DNA from: Oligosphaeraceae bacterium
Lineage (GTDB): Bacteria > Verrucomicrobiota > Lentisphaeria > Oligosphaerales > Oligosphaeraceae
Length of the DNA: 17,766 bases
Assembly (NCBI GenBank): GCA_012515455.1
Contig: JAAYYJ010000194.1
Location: forward strand, 1-17,766
Direction: 5' to 3'
The notes beneath the pieces were generated by a model. The model saw nothing but the letters and a program-made list of their open reading frames with translations, did not search any database and was not told where the DNA came from. Position numbers and translations under genes: made by a program. Of the stretch, positions 7,090 through 14,558 are shown piece after piece (the stretch's first letter is position 1; each line of letters begins with the position of its first letter).

Positions 7090-9162
7090 CTATTGGCGGC
7101 GTTTTTTGGTCCGCGCGGTGCTGGCCGAATAGAGGGACAGCGACAGTTGCGCTTTGCCCCTTACCACCAGCAGCCCCTGGCGGGTCAGTTCCAGGCAGGG
7201 GTACTCCCCGGCGCTGACTTGGAGATACCCGGCCTCCTGCAGGGCATCCAGCAATTCCCGGACCTGCGCTTCCCCCAGGGAACGGAATTTGCCGTGGCTG
7301 GGATGCTGGTTCAAGATCGCGTTGCTGTCTGGCTGCCCCAGCAGCATGCCCAGGACGCGCTGGCGCCCGAATTCGCCGTCGATGAGGGCCAGAGCGCAGA
7401 GCATGCTCCTGCCCCGGGCGAGTTCCTCAGCACTGGCGTTGCGGGACAGCGTGTCTGCCGCCCCGGCGCAGGCATCGCAGGCGCCGCAGTGCCAGGTGCC
7501 GATTTTTTCCCCGAAATATTTAACAATGAAGGCCTGGCGGCATTTTTTGCTCAGGCAGTATTTACTGACCATCTCGAAGCGGTTGTAATCCAGCTCCCGT
7601 TTTTGTTTCAGTGCGGTCAGGTCCAGGTTCAGCGGGGATTGTTTTCCCGTTTCTGTGAGGTGAAAGACCTCGCCGGCTTCGGCACCGTTGCAGTTCAGCA
7701 CCTCGCCCTGCAGGAAATCCAGCACCCGTTCGACCTGGGGCAGTGACAGTCCGCAGAGGGCACAGAGGTCAACCGGGCGGCAGCGCAACTGGCGGATGCC
7801 CTGCTGCTGGAAATATCCGGCGGTGCCGGCGATGAACAGGGAACGCTGGGTCTGCACCCCCTGGTGCTGCTGCAGCAGCGTTGACAGGGGCAGGCGGAAG
7901 CTCAGGATGCGGTAATTCTCGGGGTGGATGTACTGGCGCTCCACGATGGCATAGCGCTCCAGGACTCGCAGGGCGGCATTGAGGTGGGCTTCGCTGCGGG
8001 CGCCCGGGAAGCGGGGCAGGAGCACTTGGCTGTTCCAGATTTCCTCCTCCTGGTGCTGGGCCAGTCGCTGGAGCAGGAAGGTGTGGAGTTCTTTGAGCAA
8101 CGCCTCGGGCGGGTTGTTCAATTCCAGCAGGTACTCCTGGATATGCTGGTCGGCGTAGGAATGAAAGAGCAGGCATTGGGCGGACTGACCGTCCCGGCCG
8201 GCCCGGCCGGCTTCCTGATAGTACGCTTCCAGGCTGCCGGGCAGATTGAAGTGGATGACCCGGCGCACATCCGGGCGGTCGATGCCCATGCCGAAGGCGT
8301 TGGTGGCTACCAGGACGGGGCAGGGGTCCTGCTGAAAATAATCCTGGGCCGCGCTGCGTTCGGCGGGCGCCAGGCCGGCGTGGTAATAGCGCAGGCCGAA
8401 GGCACTGGCAACACTTTCGGCCTCCTTGCGAGTGGAAGCATAGATCAGGCTCGGCAGAGGGGTTGCCAGCAGTCTCTCCAGGATGGCATGCTTGGCGCTT
8501 TTGCTCCGGCAGGATATGACCTGGAACGACAGTCCGGGCCGCCGGAAGCCGGCGACTACCGAGGGCATGGCGGGGCGTTGCAGCTGGGTTTTGATGTCGT
8601 TCTGCACTGCCGGGGTGGCGGTGGCGGTGAAGGCGCAGACCTGCAGGCCGGCAATTTCCGGGCATTCGCTCCAGATGCGGTGATAGTCGGGTCGGAAGTC
8701 ATGTCCCCACTGGCTGATGCAGTGCGCTTCATCGACCACCAGCAGATTCGGCCGGCAGTCGCAGAGCAGCCGGCGGAAGGCCAGAGAGCGGAAACGCTCC
8801 GGGGCGACATAGAGGAATTTAATCCTGCCGGCTGCGGCTTCCTGCAAGGCCTGCAGTTGCTCGGCAGCGGAGATATTGCTGTTCAGGCTGACCGCGGGGA
8901 TTCCCAGCTGGCGCAAGCCCTCGACCTGGTCTTTCATCAGCGCAATCAGGGGCGAAATCACCAGGCCGTAGCCGTCGCGCAGCATTACGGGCAACTGGTA
9001 GCAGAGCGATTTGCCGGCGCCGGTGGGCTGGATGACGCAGAGTTCCTCGCCGTGCAGAATGCGGGCGACGATTTCCTCCTGGGCGTCCAGAAAAGCCGGA
9101 TGCCCGAAATATCGCCGCAGTGCCTGCAGGAGATCGGGGTTGGGTGAATCACTGCCGGGCAT
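7090..9162 (-). CDS. recQ: RecQ-family ATP-dependent DNA helicase
   Basis: This is a 3'-to-5' DNA helicase of repair and recombination, 690 aa. The SF2 helicase core is complete: Walker A QPTGAGKS (45-52), DEAH (144-147), the RecQ aromatic loop SQWGHDFRPDY (150-160), FTATAT (178-183), and motif VI QEAGRAGRDG (316-325). The zinc-binding cysteines lie unusually late (Cys541, Cys559, Cys562, Cys565, with Cys536 nearby), about 190 residues after motif VI. A winged-helix-like region lies between them, whereas in E. coli RecQ the zinc module directly follows the helicase. The C-terminal part has no clear HRDC domain and ends in a basic tail. The start at MPGSDS avoids overlap with the upstream HAD gene (41-base gap); no strong ribosome binding site is visible. 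It is last in the apparent DUF4838-thiE-HAD-recQ run. Confidence 0.93.
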   Translation of the reverse strand: MPGSDSPNPDLLQALRRYFGHPAFLDAQEEIVARILHGEELCVIQPTGAGKSLCYQLPVMLRDGYGLVISPLIALMKDQVEGLRQLGIPAVSLNSNISAAEQLQALQEAAAGRIKFLYVAPERFRSLAFRRLLCDCRPNLLVVDEAHCISQWGHDFRPDYHRIWSECPEIAGLQVCAFTATATPAVQNDIKTQLQRPAMPSVVAGFRRPGLSFQVISCRSKSAKHAILERLLATPLPSLIYASTRKEAESVASAFGLRYYHAGLAPAERSAAQDYFQQDPCPVLVATNAFGMGIDRPDVRRVIHFNLPGSLEAYYQEAGRAGRDGQSAQCLLFHSYADQHIQEYLLELNNPPEALLKELHTFLLQRLAQHQEEEIWNSQVLLPRFPGARSEAHLNAALRVLERYAIVERQYIHPENYRILSFRLPLSTLLQQHQGVQTQRSLFIAGTAGYFQQQGIRQLRCRPVDLCALCGLSLPQVERVLDFLQGEVLNCNGAEAGEVFHLTETGKQSPLNLDLTALKQKRELDYNRFEMVSKYCLSKKCRQAFIVKYFGEKIGTWHCGACDACAGAADTLSRNASAEELARGRSMLCALALIDGEFGRQRVLGMLLGQPDSNAILNQHPSHGKFRSLGEAQVRELLDALQEAGYLQVSAGEYPCLELTRQGLLVVRGKAQLSLSLYSASTARTKKRRQ

Positions 9163-9203
9163 AATGTCGCCGGTGATGGTTTGGGCCGTGTTTTGCTGCG
9201 CGG

Positions 9204-9866
9204 CTAGGCGGCGGGCAGCAGCGGGCAGGTCAGCAGTTCCAGGGGGCTGCGGTAAGCGAAATCCGCAGTCTGGCAGATCTGCGGCCACTGGGTTTCCGAC
9301 GCCGCATCGAAGAAGGCCGCGGTGGGCAGGCCTGCGGCGCGGGCTGTGCGGATGGCATACAGCGCGTCCTCGACCACCAGCGTCTGGTCCGGAGACAGGC
9401 CGCGTTCGCGCAGGATGGCCTGGAAGAAACGCGGGTCATCCTTGGCCAGACGCATGTCCGGGCAGGTGTAGATGGCCGGAAAATAGCCGCGCACTCCGGT
9501 GCGGCCCAGGGCGGCTTCGATCCAGCTGAGCTGACTGGCACTGGCGATCAGCTGGGTCAGGCGGCGGTTCTGCAGGGCCGGCAGGAGCTCGCTGATGCCG
9601 GGTTTCAAGGGCAGGCGGTGCAGGTATGAATCCTGCACCATCCGGTCGAAGCCGGCCAGGATTTGCGCGGGTGTCTCTGACAGCCGGTAGGTTTGGCGCA
9701 AGTACTCCGCGCCCTGTTGCAGGCTCAGGGAGAAGAGCTTGTCCTGCAGGTCGGCCTCGGGCTCGATGTCGCGTTCCTGCAGGAAACGGCAGCCCAGGCC
9801 GTTCCAGACCGGCATGGAATCGAGCAATGTGCCGTCCAAATCGAAGATAATGGCGGAGATGGTCAT
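9204..9866 (-). CDS. HAD-superfamily phosphatase (phosphoglucomutase-like subfamily)
   Basis: This is a 220-aa soluble hydrolase of the haloacid dehalogenase superfamily. Motif I is FDLDGTLLDS with nucleophile Asp9 and acid/base Asp11. Motif II is the IASAS segment (107-111), motif III the Lys of AKDD (Lys142), and motif IV VVEDALYAI with Glu166 and Asp167. A helical cap lies between motifs I and II (about 16-85), typical of beta-phosphoglucomutase-like phosphatases. It follows thiE directly. One ATG at 9881 shares a base with the thiE stop codon (TGATG), and a second at 9866 has GGGA upstream and fits the family start better; the second is used here. The physical coupling suggests a substrate linked to thiamine metabolism, such as thiamine monophosphate, but subfamily members have many substrates and this is inference. 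Confidence 0.88.
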   Translation of the reverse strand: MTISAIIFDLDGTLLDSMPVWNGLGCRFLQERDIEPEADLQDKLFSLSLQQGAEYLRQTYRLSETPAQILAGFDRMVQDSYLHRLPLKPGISELLPALQNRRLTQLIASASQLSWIEAALGRTGVRGYFPAIYTCPDMRLAKDDPRFFQAILRERGLSPDQTLVVEDALYAIRTARAAGLPTAAFFDAASETQWPQICQTADFAYRSPLELLTCPLLPAA

Positions 9867-9880
9867 GGCGGGTGTTCCCA

Positions 9881-10525
9881 TCAGGTGATAATGGCCTGGC
9901 TCAGGTGCAGCAGTTCGCGGCTGGCCGCAGTGATGTCCTCGCTGGCGAAGATGGCTGAGACAACCGCGATGCCGGCCAGGCCGCAGCCGGCCAGCTGGGC
10001 GATGTTCGTGCGGTTGATGCCACCGATGGCGACTACCGGGATGCTGACCGCACCGCAAATCGTGGTCAGTTCCTGGGGCGAGAGGGCTTTTGCGTCCAGC
10101 TTGGTGCTGGTGGGGAAGACCGCTCCGACCCCCAGATAATCCGCGCCCTGGTCTTCTGCTCGCCGGGCCTGCTCGACGGTGCTGGCCGACACGCCGAGGA
10201 TTTTCCCGGGCCCGAGGCGTCGGCGTGCTTCGCCGGCATTGAGGTCGTGCTGTCCGACGTGGGCGCCGTCGGCCTGGCATTCCCGGGCGATCTCAATATT
10301 GTCATTAATCAGGAAGGGTACCTGGTATTTGCGGCAGAGCTCCTGGATGATCCGGGCCTGGGCCAGGAAATTCTCTGCGGGCAGGTCTTTTTCCCGCAGT
10401 TGCAGGCAGGTCACTCCACCGGCGAGTGCCTCCTGCACCTGTTCGGACAGACTGCGTCCCCGCAGCCAGGAACGGTCGGTCACGGCATACAACAACAATG
10501 CTTTACGCAGTTTTTTCTGGTCCAT
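9881..10525 (-). CDS. thiE: Thiamine-phosphate synthase
   Basis: ThiE joins hydroxymethylpyrimidine diphosphate with the thiazole phosphate to form thiamine monophosphate in the cytoplasm. The 214-aa TIM barrel carries the full set of family motifs: LQLREKD (41-47), LINDN (72-76), HVGQHDL (89-95), LGVSAST (110-116), GVGAVFPTSTK (132-142), VVAIGGI (164-170) and GIAVVSAIF (185-193). The diphosphate-binding and Mg-binding residues expected in these segments are present. The start lies 39 bases after the stop of the DUF4838 gene, with a weak AGAGA upstream. The HAD phosphatase starts at or just after its stop codon. No other thiamine gene is in the window, and no TPP riboswitch was recognised upstream. 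Confidence 0.95.
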   Translation of the reverse strand: MDQKKLRKALLLYAVTDRSWLRGRSLSEQVQEALAGGVTCLQLREKDLPAENFLAQARIIQELCRKYQVPFLINDNIEIARECQADGAHVGQHDLNAGEARRRLGPGKILGVSASTVEQARRAEDQGADYLGVGAVFPTSTKLDAKALSPQELTTICGAVSIPVVAIGGINRTNIAQLAGCGLAGIAVVSAIFASEDITAASRELLHLSQAIIT

Positions 10526-10564
10526 GTTATTTCTCTGACGGGGGTTCGGACAGCAGGGATGCGG

Positions 10565-13117
10565 TTATGGGAAAATGATCGTCCCCATCGCGTCGCCGTA
10601 GGTGCGCCAGCCCCGGGGACGGGGATTGAACTCCCAGATATATTTCTGATAACCGGTGGTTTTGCCGCCGCTGACCTGCACCAGGCAGTAGCTGGCGTTG
10701 AATTGCCAGCGCGCCCCTGCGGCCGGAGCGGGGCAGCCCAGCACAGCGAACGGGATGATGATTTGAGCGCTGACCTCCTGCTCGTTGCGGGGGGGCAGGT
10801 CTGGCGCGGGGGCCTGGCAGGAGACCCAGGCGTCCTTTTTGCTGGCAAAGACATGCCCCTCGAAGTTGTTCTCCTCCGAGGTCTTGCTGAGGGTACTGAA
10901 GGCGACTTTCGCATTGCTGGCCGGTGCGGTGTGGATGTAAATCATCCGGCGCAGATCGCCTTCCGGGGCCAGGCGCAGATAGATATGCTGGTTTTTGCGC
11001 AATTCCGGGGGGACATTCTCACAGCGGTAGCTGACATAGAGGTTCTGTTCATCACAGCGGCTGGTGATGGCGACCGGTCGGGCGGTGATATATTCTTCCG
11101 GGCGGGAGACATATTCGCAGACCAGGTACTGCGGTTCCGGTGAGGGCTGTCCAGGCGGAGCGGGGCGCAATTCCCGGGCCAGAATCTTGACCTGCTTGTC
11201 CCGCAGCCAATGCGCATCCCAGCATAACGGGGCCCGGAAAGGCGCGGACAGCCGCCCGTTCTGCTGGAGTACTGAACGCTCCATGCCGGCAAAACTCGGT
11301 CCCTGGATGATGTCCGGGTTCTTTTCCTGCCCGGGCAGGGCATGGATAAAGTCGGCGCGCTGGACCATCAGGTCGACCAGCCGCCCGGAGTCTTCCGGCG
11401 TGCCGCTCTCGAGTAATTGCAGGTACGCGTTGACGGCACCGCAGGTCAGTTTCAGATAATCGAATTCCAGCCGCGTGCTGTGCCGGATGGCCGGGTTGCC
11501 GTCTGTCGCCGCCGCTTCGGCGGCAGATAATTGCGCCTCGAGTTCCGCCAGCACCGGGTCCGGGAAGCGCAGGGCCAGGAGCTGGAAATTCTCATATCCG
11601 GTGCGTTTGCCGGACAGCAGTTCGGGGTCATTCCAGTCGCGGTGATTGCTCTGGGTGGAGAGTTCCAGCGCCAGGCGCTGGTCCAGGGTCTGGTAGAATT
11701 TCTCCATCTGGGGTGCAGCCTTGCCGAAGGCCTGCTGATAGTAGTGCTGCAGTATTTCCTGCTCCGGCAGTCCCGGTTCTTCGCAGAGTCTCTGCCAGAG
11801 ATAAAGCGCGGGTCCTTCCAGTCCTGGCAGGCATTCGGTGCCGCAGCGGTACACTCCGATGATCCGGTCCCGCTGGAAATTGCGGGCCTGCCGGGCCAGT
11901 TCTGCGAAGGTGCATTTCGGGGTCGCGCCTTCCGTCTGGTACCACCCCCAGTTGTAGAGGTAGACTACAAAGCCGCCCGGAACGCGGTAGTCCTGCCAGG
12001 TCTGAAAAATCTCTTCGTTGTAAGGTGCCAGCTCGATGACCACGTTGGCAGGGAATTCCCGGAAGCTGGCCGGCGGGGTGCGGGTCGGGCCGTAGGCGAT
12101 GATGCAGACCCTCTTGCCGGGACGCTCCCGGGCGAAACGCTCCGCCAGATTGCGGTGCAGCAGCCAGAGTTTTTCCGACCAGGCGCTGGTCTGGAACCAT
12201 TCCTGGCAGGGGGCACATTCACAACCCTGGAAGCCGTCGCTCTGAGCCAGCTGGACCATCTGATAACCGGCGTCTGCCCGGGTGAGCATATCGCCATAAA
12301 TCAATTCCTGGACTTCGGGATTGGAGAGGCAGAATTGCTCATGGCTCCGGCTGGGGTTATCGCGCGTGCCGTTCAGCAGTGCGAAGTACTCCGGGTGGCT
12401 CTCTGCGAAGAGCTTGCGGGTTACAGCCCGGGAGTGTGAATGCCCACCGTAAGTGCCGTACCAGGGTGCTGGCAGCAATCCGTTGGCCAGGTCGTAGAAC
12501 AGCCCCTGGCGCGGGCCGATGTTGTAAGAAACACCTGGCGTGCGGTGCCAGCGGTAAGTCGCGGGCAGGGCCAGGCGGGGGCGCTTCTGGCCATAAACCA
12601 GGCCCTCGGGCCCGGGGAACAGGAACTCCGCGCCGGCGAATTCCCGCAGGAAGACCAGGCTGGCCTTGACCGAACCCAGAATCCAGTATTGGTAATGGTT
12701 GTACCAGGTCTCGGTTTTGGAAGCCCGGCGGTCCTCGCCCAGCAAAAAGATATCCCGGCCCCGGACCACAATTTCGTGCTCCCAGAGTCCGTATTCCTTC
12801 CGGATGAGCCCGGCTGCGGCTGCGGCTTTGCTGGCGCCCAGGTAGATGCCAGGGCGGTCCGGATTGCGCTGGTTTTCCGGCAGCACTGGCAGTTCGACCC
12901 CGTAAGTCTGCTGCAGGCATTCCTGCAGCAGCCGGGCGGTGTCGCGGTGGAATTTCTCCAGGTAGACGTCGCTGCGTTCCGGGAATACGATCTGGTACTC
13001 GGAGCGTCCGGCGTCGATGACCAGCAGCTCCGCGTCATTGGCGGCGGCAGGGCAAAGCGCTGCGGTCAGCAGTACTGCCAGCAGGCACAGAGGAGCGCAG
13101 AAATCTCGGTATTGCAT
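10565..13117 (-). CDS. Secreted DUF4838 protein with C-terminal CBM9-like domain
   Basis: This is an 850-aa exported protein. Residues 1-26 form a signal peptide (hydrophobic CLLAVLLTAALC, cleavage likely after PAAA). Residues ~30-190 resemble the alpha-glucuronidase-type N-terminal domain often found before DUF4838 (ARLLQECLQQTYG, then IYLGAS). The DUF4838 core follows, with conserved features GGHSHS (224-229), LSNPEV (264-269) and SDGFQGCECAPC (293-304). The last ~200 residues are beta-rich and end in W-x-FN and G-x-I-x-F patterns like CBM9-type carbohydrate-binding domains. The family is common in polysaccharide-degrading Bacteroidota, Planctomycetota and Lentisphaerota and is presumed to be a glycoside hydrolase or glycan-binding protein, with no substrate assignable here. 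GAGAAG lies upstream of the ATG. It is first of four same-strand genes and divergent from the GNAT gene. Confidence 0.85.
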   Translation of the reverse strand: MQYRDFCAPLCLLAVLLTAALCPAAANDAELLVIDAGRSEYQIVFPERSDVYLEKFHRDTARLLQECLQQTYGVELPVLPENQRNPDRPGIYLGASKAAAAAGLIRKEYGLWEHEIVVRGRDIFLLGEDRRASKTETWYNHYQYWILGSVKASLVFLREFAGAEFLFPGPEGLVYGQKRPRLALPATYRWHRTPGVSYNIGPRQGLFYDLANGLLPAPWYGTYGGHSHSRAVTRKLFAESHPEYFALLNGTRDNPSRSHEQFCLSNPEVQELIYGDMLTRADAGYQMVQLAQSDGFQGCECAPCQEWFQTSAWSEKLWLLHRNLAERFARERPGKRVCIIAYGPTRTPPASFREFPANVVIELAPYNEEIFQTWQDYRVPGGFVVYLYNWGWYQTEGATPKCTFAELARQARNFQRDRIIGVYRCGTECLPGLEGPALYLWQRLCEEPGLPEQEILQHYYQQAFGKAAPQMEKFYQTLDQRLALELSTQSNHRDWNDPELLSGKRTGYENFQLLALRFPDPVLAELEAQLSAAEAAATDGNPAIRHSTRLEFDYLKLTCGAVNAYLQLLESGTPEDSGRLVDLMVQRADFIHALPGQEKNPDIIQGPSFAGMERSVLQQNGRLSAPFRAPLCWDAHWLRDKQVKILARELRPAPPGQPSPEPQYLVCEYVSRPEEYITARPVAITSRCDEQNLYVSYRCENVPPELRKNQHIYLRLAPEGDLRRMIYIHTAPASNAKVAFSTLSKTSEENNFEGHVFASKKDAWVSCQAPAPDLPPRNEQEVSAQIIIPFAVLGCPAPAAGARWQFNASYCLVQVSGGKTTGYQKYIWEFNPRPRGWRTYGDAMGTIIFP

Positions 13118-13162
13118 GGTTGCTTCTCAGAATGGGTTTCGGGGAAAAGAAGGGCTGCGCAT

Positions 13163-13191
13163 AATGTACCGTCCGGAATGCGGTTGTGCAA
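13163..13191 (-). promoter_or_regulatory. Candidate promoter of the DUF4838-thiE-HAD-recQ run
   Basis: On the minus strand TTGCAC (13186-13191) and TACATT (13163-13168) are spaced by 17 bases, about 46 bases upstream of the DUF4838 start codon. The matches to sigma70 consensus are moderate (three and four of six). Its position in the divergent intergenic region and the leader length of about 40 bases are reasonable. Confidence 0.3.
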
Positions 13192-13257
13192 CTGGCAGCC
13201 CCGGAGAATTGCTGTCCGCCGGGCCGGGTGGGAGCCTTGGCTCAGCCTGATTTTTTG

Positions 13258-13282
13258 CTGCCGGCAGGTTGTCTCTGCCGGC
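13258..13282 (+). promoter_or_regulatory. Palindrome plus half-copy, possible operator
   Basis: CTGCCGGCAG (13258-13267) is a perfect ten-base palindrome. The first eight bases recur in direct orientation at 13275-13282, 17 bases further on. The inner halves also form an 8-base inverted repeat (GCCGGCAG / CTGCCGGC) with a 7-base spacer. A T-run precedes it and no T-run follows on either transcript, so it is not a terminator. It overlaps the -35 region of the candidate GNAT promoter, which would suit a repressor site. Confidence 0.35.
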
Positions 13283-13296
13283 TTACGGTATATATT
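13269..13296 (+). promoter_or_regulatory. Candidate promoter of the GNAT-flavin reductase genes
   Basis: TTGTCT (13269-13274) and TATATT (13291-13296) are spaced by 16 bases, upstream of the GNAT start at 13317. AGGAGA follows as a strong ribosome binding site. The resulting leader would be short, about 14 bases, so the true start of transcription may lie elsewhere. Confidence 0.35.
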
Positions 13297-13316
13297 GATT
13301 GCCAGGAGAAACAACC

Positions 13317-13814
13317 ATGAACAACATCGTGCTGCGGATTCTGGACAAAAATGAGCTGTTGCTGGTGCGCCAGGTGGCCGCCGTGGTCTGGCCGGTGACT
13401 TTCCGGGCCATACTCAGCGAACAGCAGATGGCCTATATGATGCAGATGATGTATGCGCCCGAGGTGATGGAACGTGAATACGACCAGGGGATTAAGTTCT
13501 ATGGGCTGTTCGATGGGGAAAAACCGATCGGATACCTCACCTGGGGACACTATGCTCCAGAGACCGCCAAACTGCACAAGTGCTACCTTCTGCCTGAATA
13601 TCAGGGACGGGGCCTCGGTTCGCTGCTGCTCACGGAGGCCCGGAAAGATGCCCGGGCGGCCGGCTTCAGCCGTTTGCGGCTGAATGTTAACCGCAACAAC
13701 ACCAAGGCCATCCGGGCCTATTGCCGCAACGGCTTCAAGACTATCGAAAGCGTGGACAACCCGATTGGCAACGGTTTCTTTATGAACGACTACGTCATGG
13801 AGGCTGAGTTATGA
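13317..13814 (+). CDS. GNAT-family N-acetyltransferase
   Basis: This is a 165-aa cytoplasmic acetyltransferase with the Gcn5-related fold. The acetyl-CoA pyrophosphate-binding motif is YLLPEYQGRGLGSLLL (90-105), containing the Q-G-R-G-L-G signature. It is followed by a helix, a strand with RLNVNRNN (121-128) and AIRAYCRNGF (131-140), the usual motif B. The Met-rich segment around residues 38-51 probably forms part of the acceptor site. The acceptor cannot be predicted; it could be a small amine, an antibiotic or a protein N-terminus. AGGAGA lies eight bases before the ATG at 13317, so the in-frame ATG six codons upstream is not used. The stop overlaps the next start (ATGA), so the two proteins are translationally coupled. 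Confidence 0.9.
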   Translation: MNNIVLRILDKNELLLVRQVAAVVWPVTFRAILSEQQMAYMMQMMYAPEVMEREYDQGIKFYGLFDGEKPIGYLTWGHYAPETAKLHKCYLLPEYQGRGLGSLLLTEARKDARAAGFSRLRLNVNRNNTKAIRAYCRNGFKTIESVDNPIGNGFFMNDYVMEAEL

Positions 13815-14371
13815 AGACCAGGTCTGGGCTGGTTGACTTGCCTCTGGCAAAGGTGTTTACCTGCATCGAGCAGGGACCCGTGTTGCTCGTCACGACCAGG
13901 GACGGGCGCAAAAACAATGTGATGACCATCACTTGGAGCAGCGTCCTGGATTTCACCGGGCATTTCTGCATCGTAACCGGTTCCTGGAACTACTCTTGCC
14001 GGGCCTTGCTCAAGAATTCGGAGTGCGTGGTGGCAATCCCCCCTGCGACCATGCTGGAGACTGCGGTTGACATCGGGATGTGTTCCGGTGCCGACACCGA
14101 CAAGTTCAGGCGCTTCGGCCTTACCGCGCTCAAAGCCCAGGAAGTCAAGGCGCCGTTGTTGGGCGAGTGCCTGGCAAATATCGAGTGCAGAGTCAGCGAC
14201 TATGTGACCGCGCACAACATCTTCGTGCTGGCCGCGGTGAAAGCCTGGATCAATCCTGCCTGCAGCGACCACAGAATCGCACATGCAATCGGAGACGGGA
14301 CCTTTACCATCGACGGCGAACGGGTGAATCTGCGTTCCCGCATGGCGGAAAAAATACCAGATGGGGTCTAA
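13811..14371 (+). CDS. Flavin reductase-like (FMN-binding split barrel) protein
   Basis: This 186-aa protein fits the flavin_reduct family: FMN-binding proteins that either reduce flavin with NAD(P)H for a partner monooxygenase or serve as electron-transfer flavoproteins. Seen are RKNNVMTITWSS (33-44), the typical core of the FMN site, CSGADTDKFRRFGL (91-104), matching the family's SG-x-D-x-DKF segment, ECLANIECRV (119-128), and IGDGTFTIDGER (160-171) near the end. GGAGG lies seven bases upstream of the ATG, inside the GNAT gene, and the ATGA overlap shows coupling. The partner enzyme, if any, is not visible. Several cysteines (Cys52, Cys63, Cys72, Cys91, Cys120, Cys126) are scattered without a metal-site pattern. 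Confidence 0.85.
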   Translation: MKTRSGLVDLPLAKVFTCIEQGPVLLVTTRDGRKNNVMTITWSSVLDFTGHFCIVTGSWNYSCRALLKNSECVVAIPPATMLETAVDIGMCSGADTDKFRRFGLTALKAQEVKAPLLGECLANIECRVSDYVTAHNIFVLAAVKAWINPACSDHRIAHAIGDGTFTIDGERVNLRSRMAEKIPDGV

Positions 14372-14558
14372 ACGGGGGGAGAGCCGGGCCGGCGGCAGAG
14401 GCCATTCCTGGCAGTGCCGGGGGAAATGGATTTTGCCCTGGCTGGCGCCTGGCGACAGGGCAAGCGTTGGGTGATGTGTTGGCAAATGCAGGATAAAAGA
14501 ACTGGCGGAGCGTTTTGCCCGGACTGGGGCAGATTAGGCAATTTTTGGGAGTGGAATG

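Noticed and set aside
7065..7107. Bidirectional terminator between tsaC and recQ
   Set aside because: CAATAG / CTATTG at 7065-7070 and 7090-7095 can pair, but the stem is only six bases with a 19-base loop, and the T-run at 7102 is not adjacent to a stable stem.
9163..9288. N-terminal extension of RecQ
   Set aside because: It overlaps the end of the HAD gene and has no RecQ similarity; the Met at 9162 fits the family.
9204..10280. A 358-codon version of the HAD gene starting inside thiE
   Set aside because: The first 133 residues are Arg/Pro/Gly-rich sequence antisense-like in composition and overlap thiE in another frame. The HAD domain begins right after the Met at 9866.
10526..10564. TPP riboswitch in front of thiE
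   Set aside because: The gap is only 39 bases and contains no recognisable thi-box sequence.
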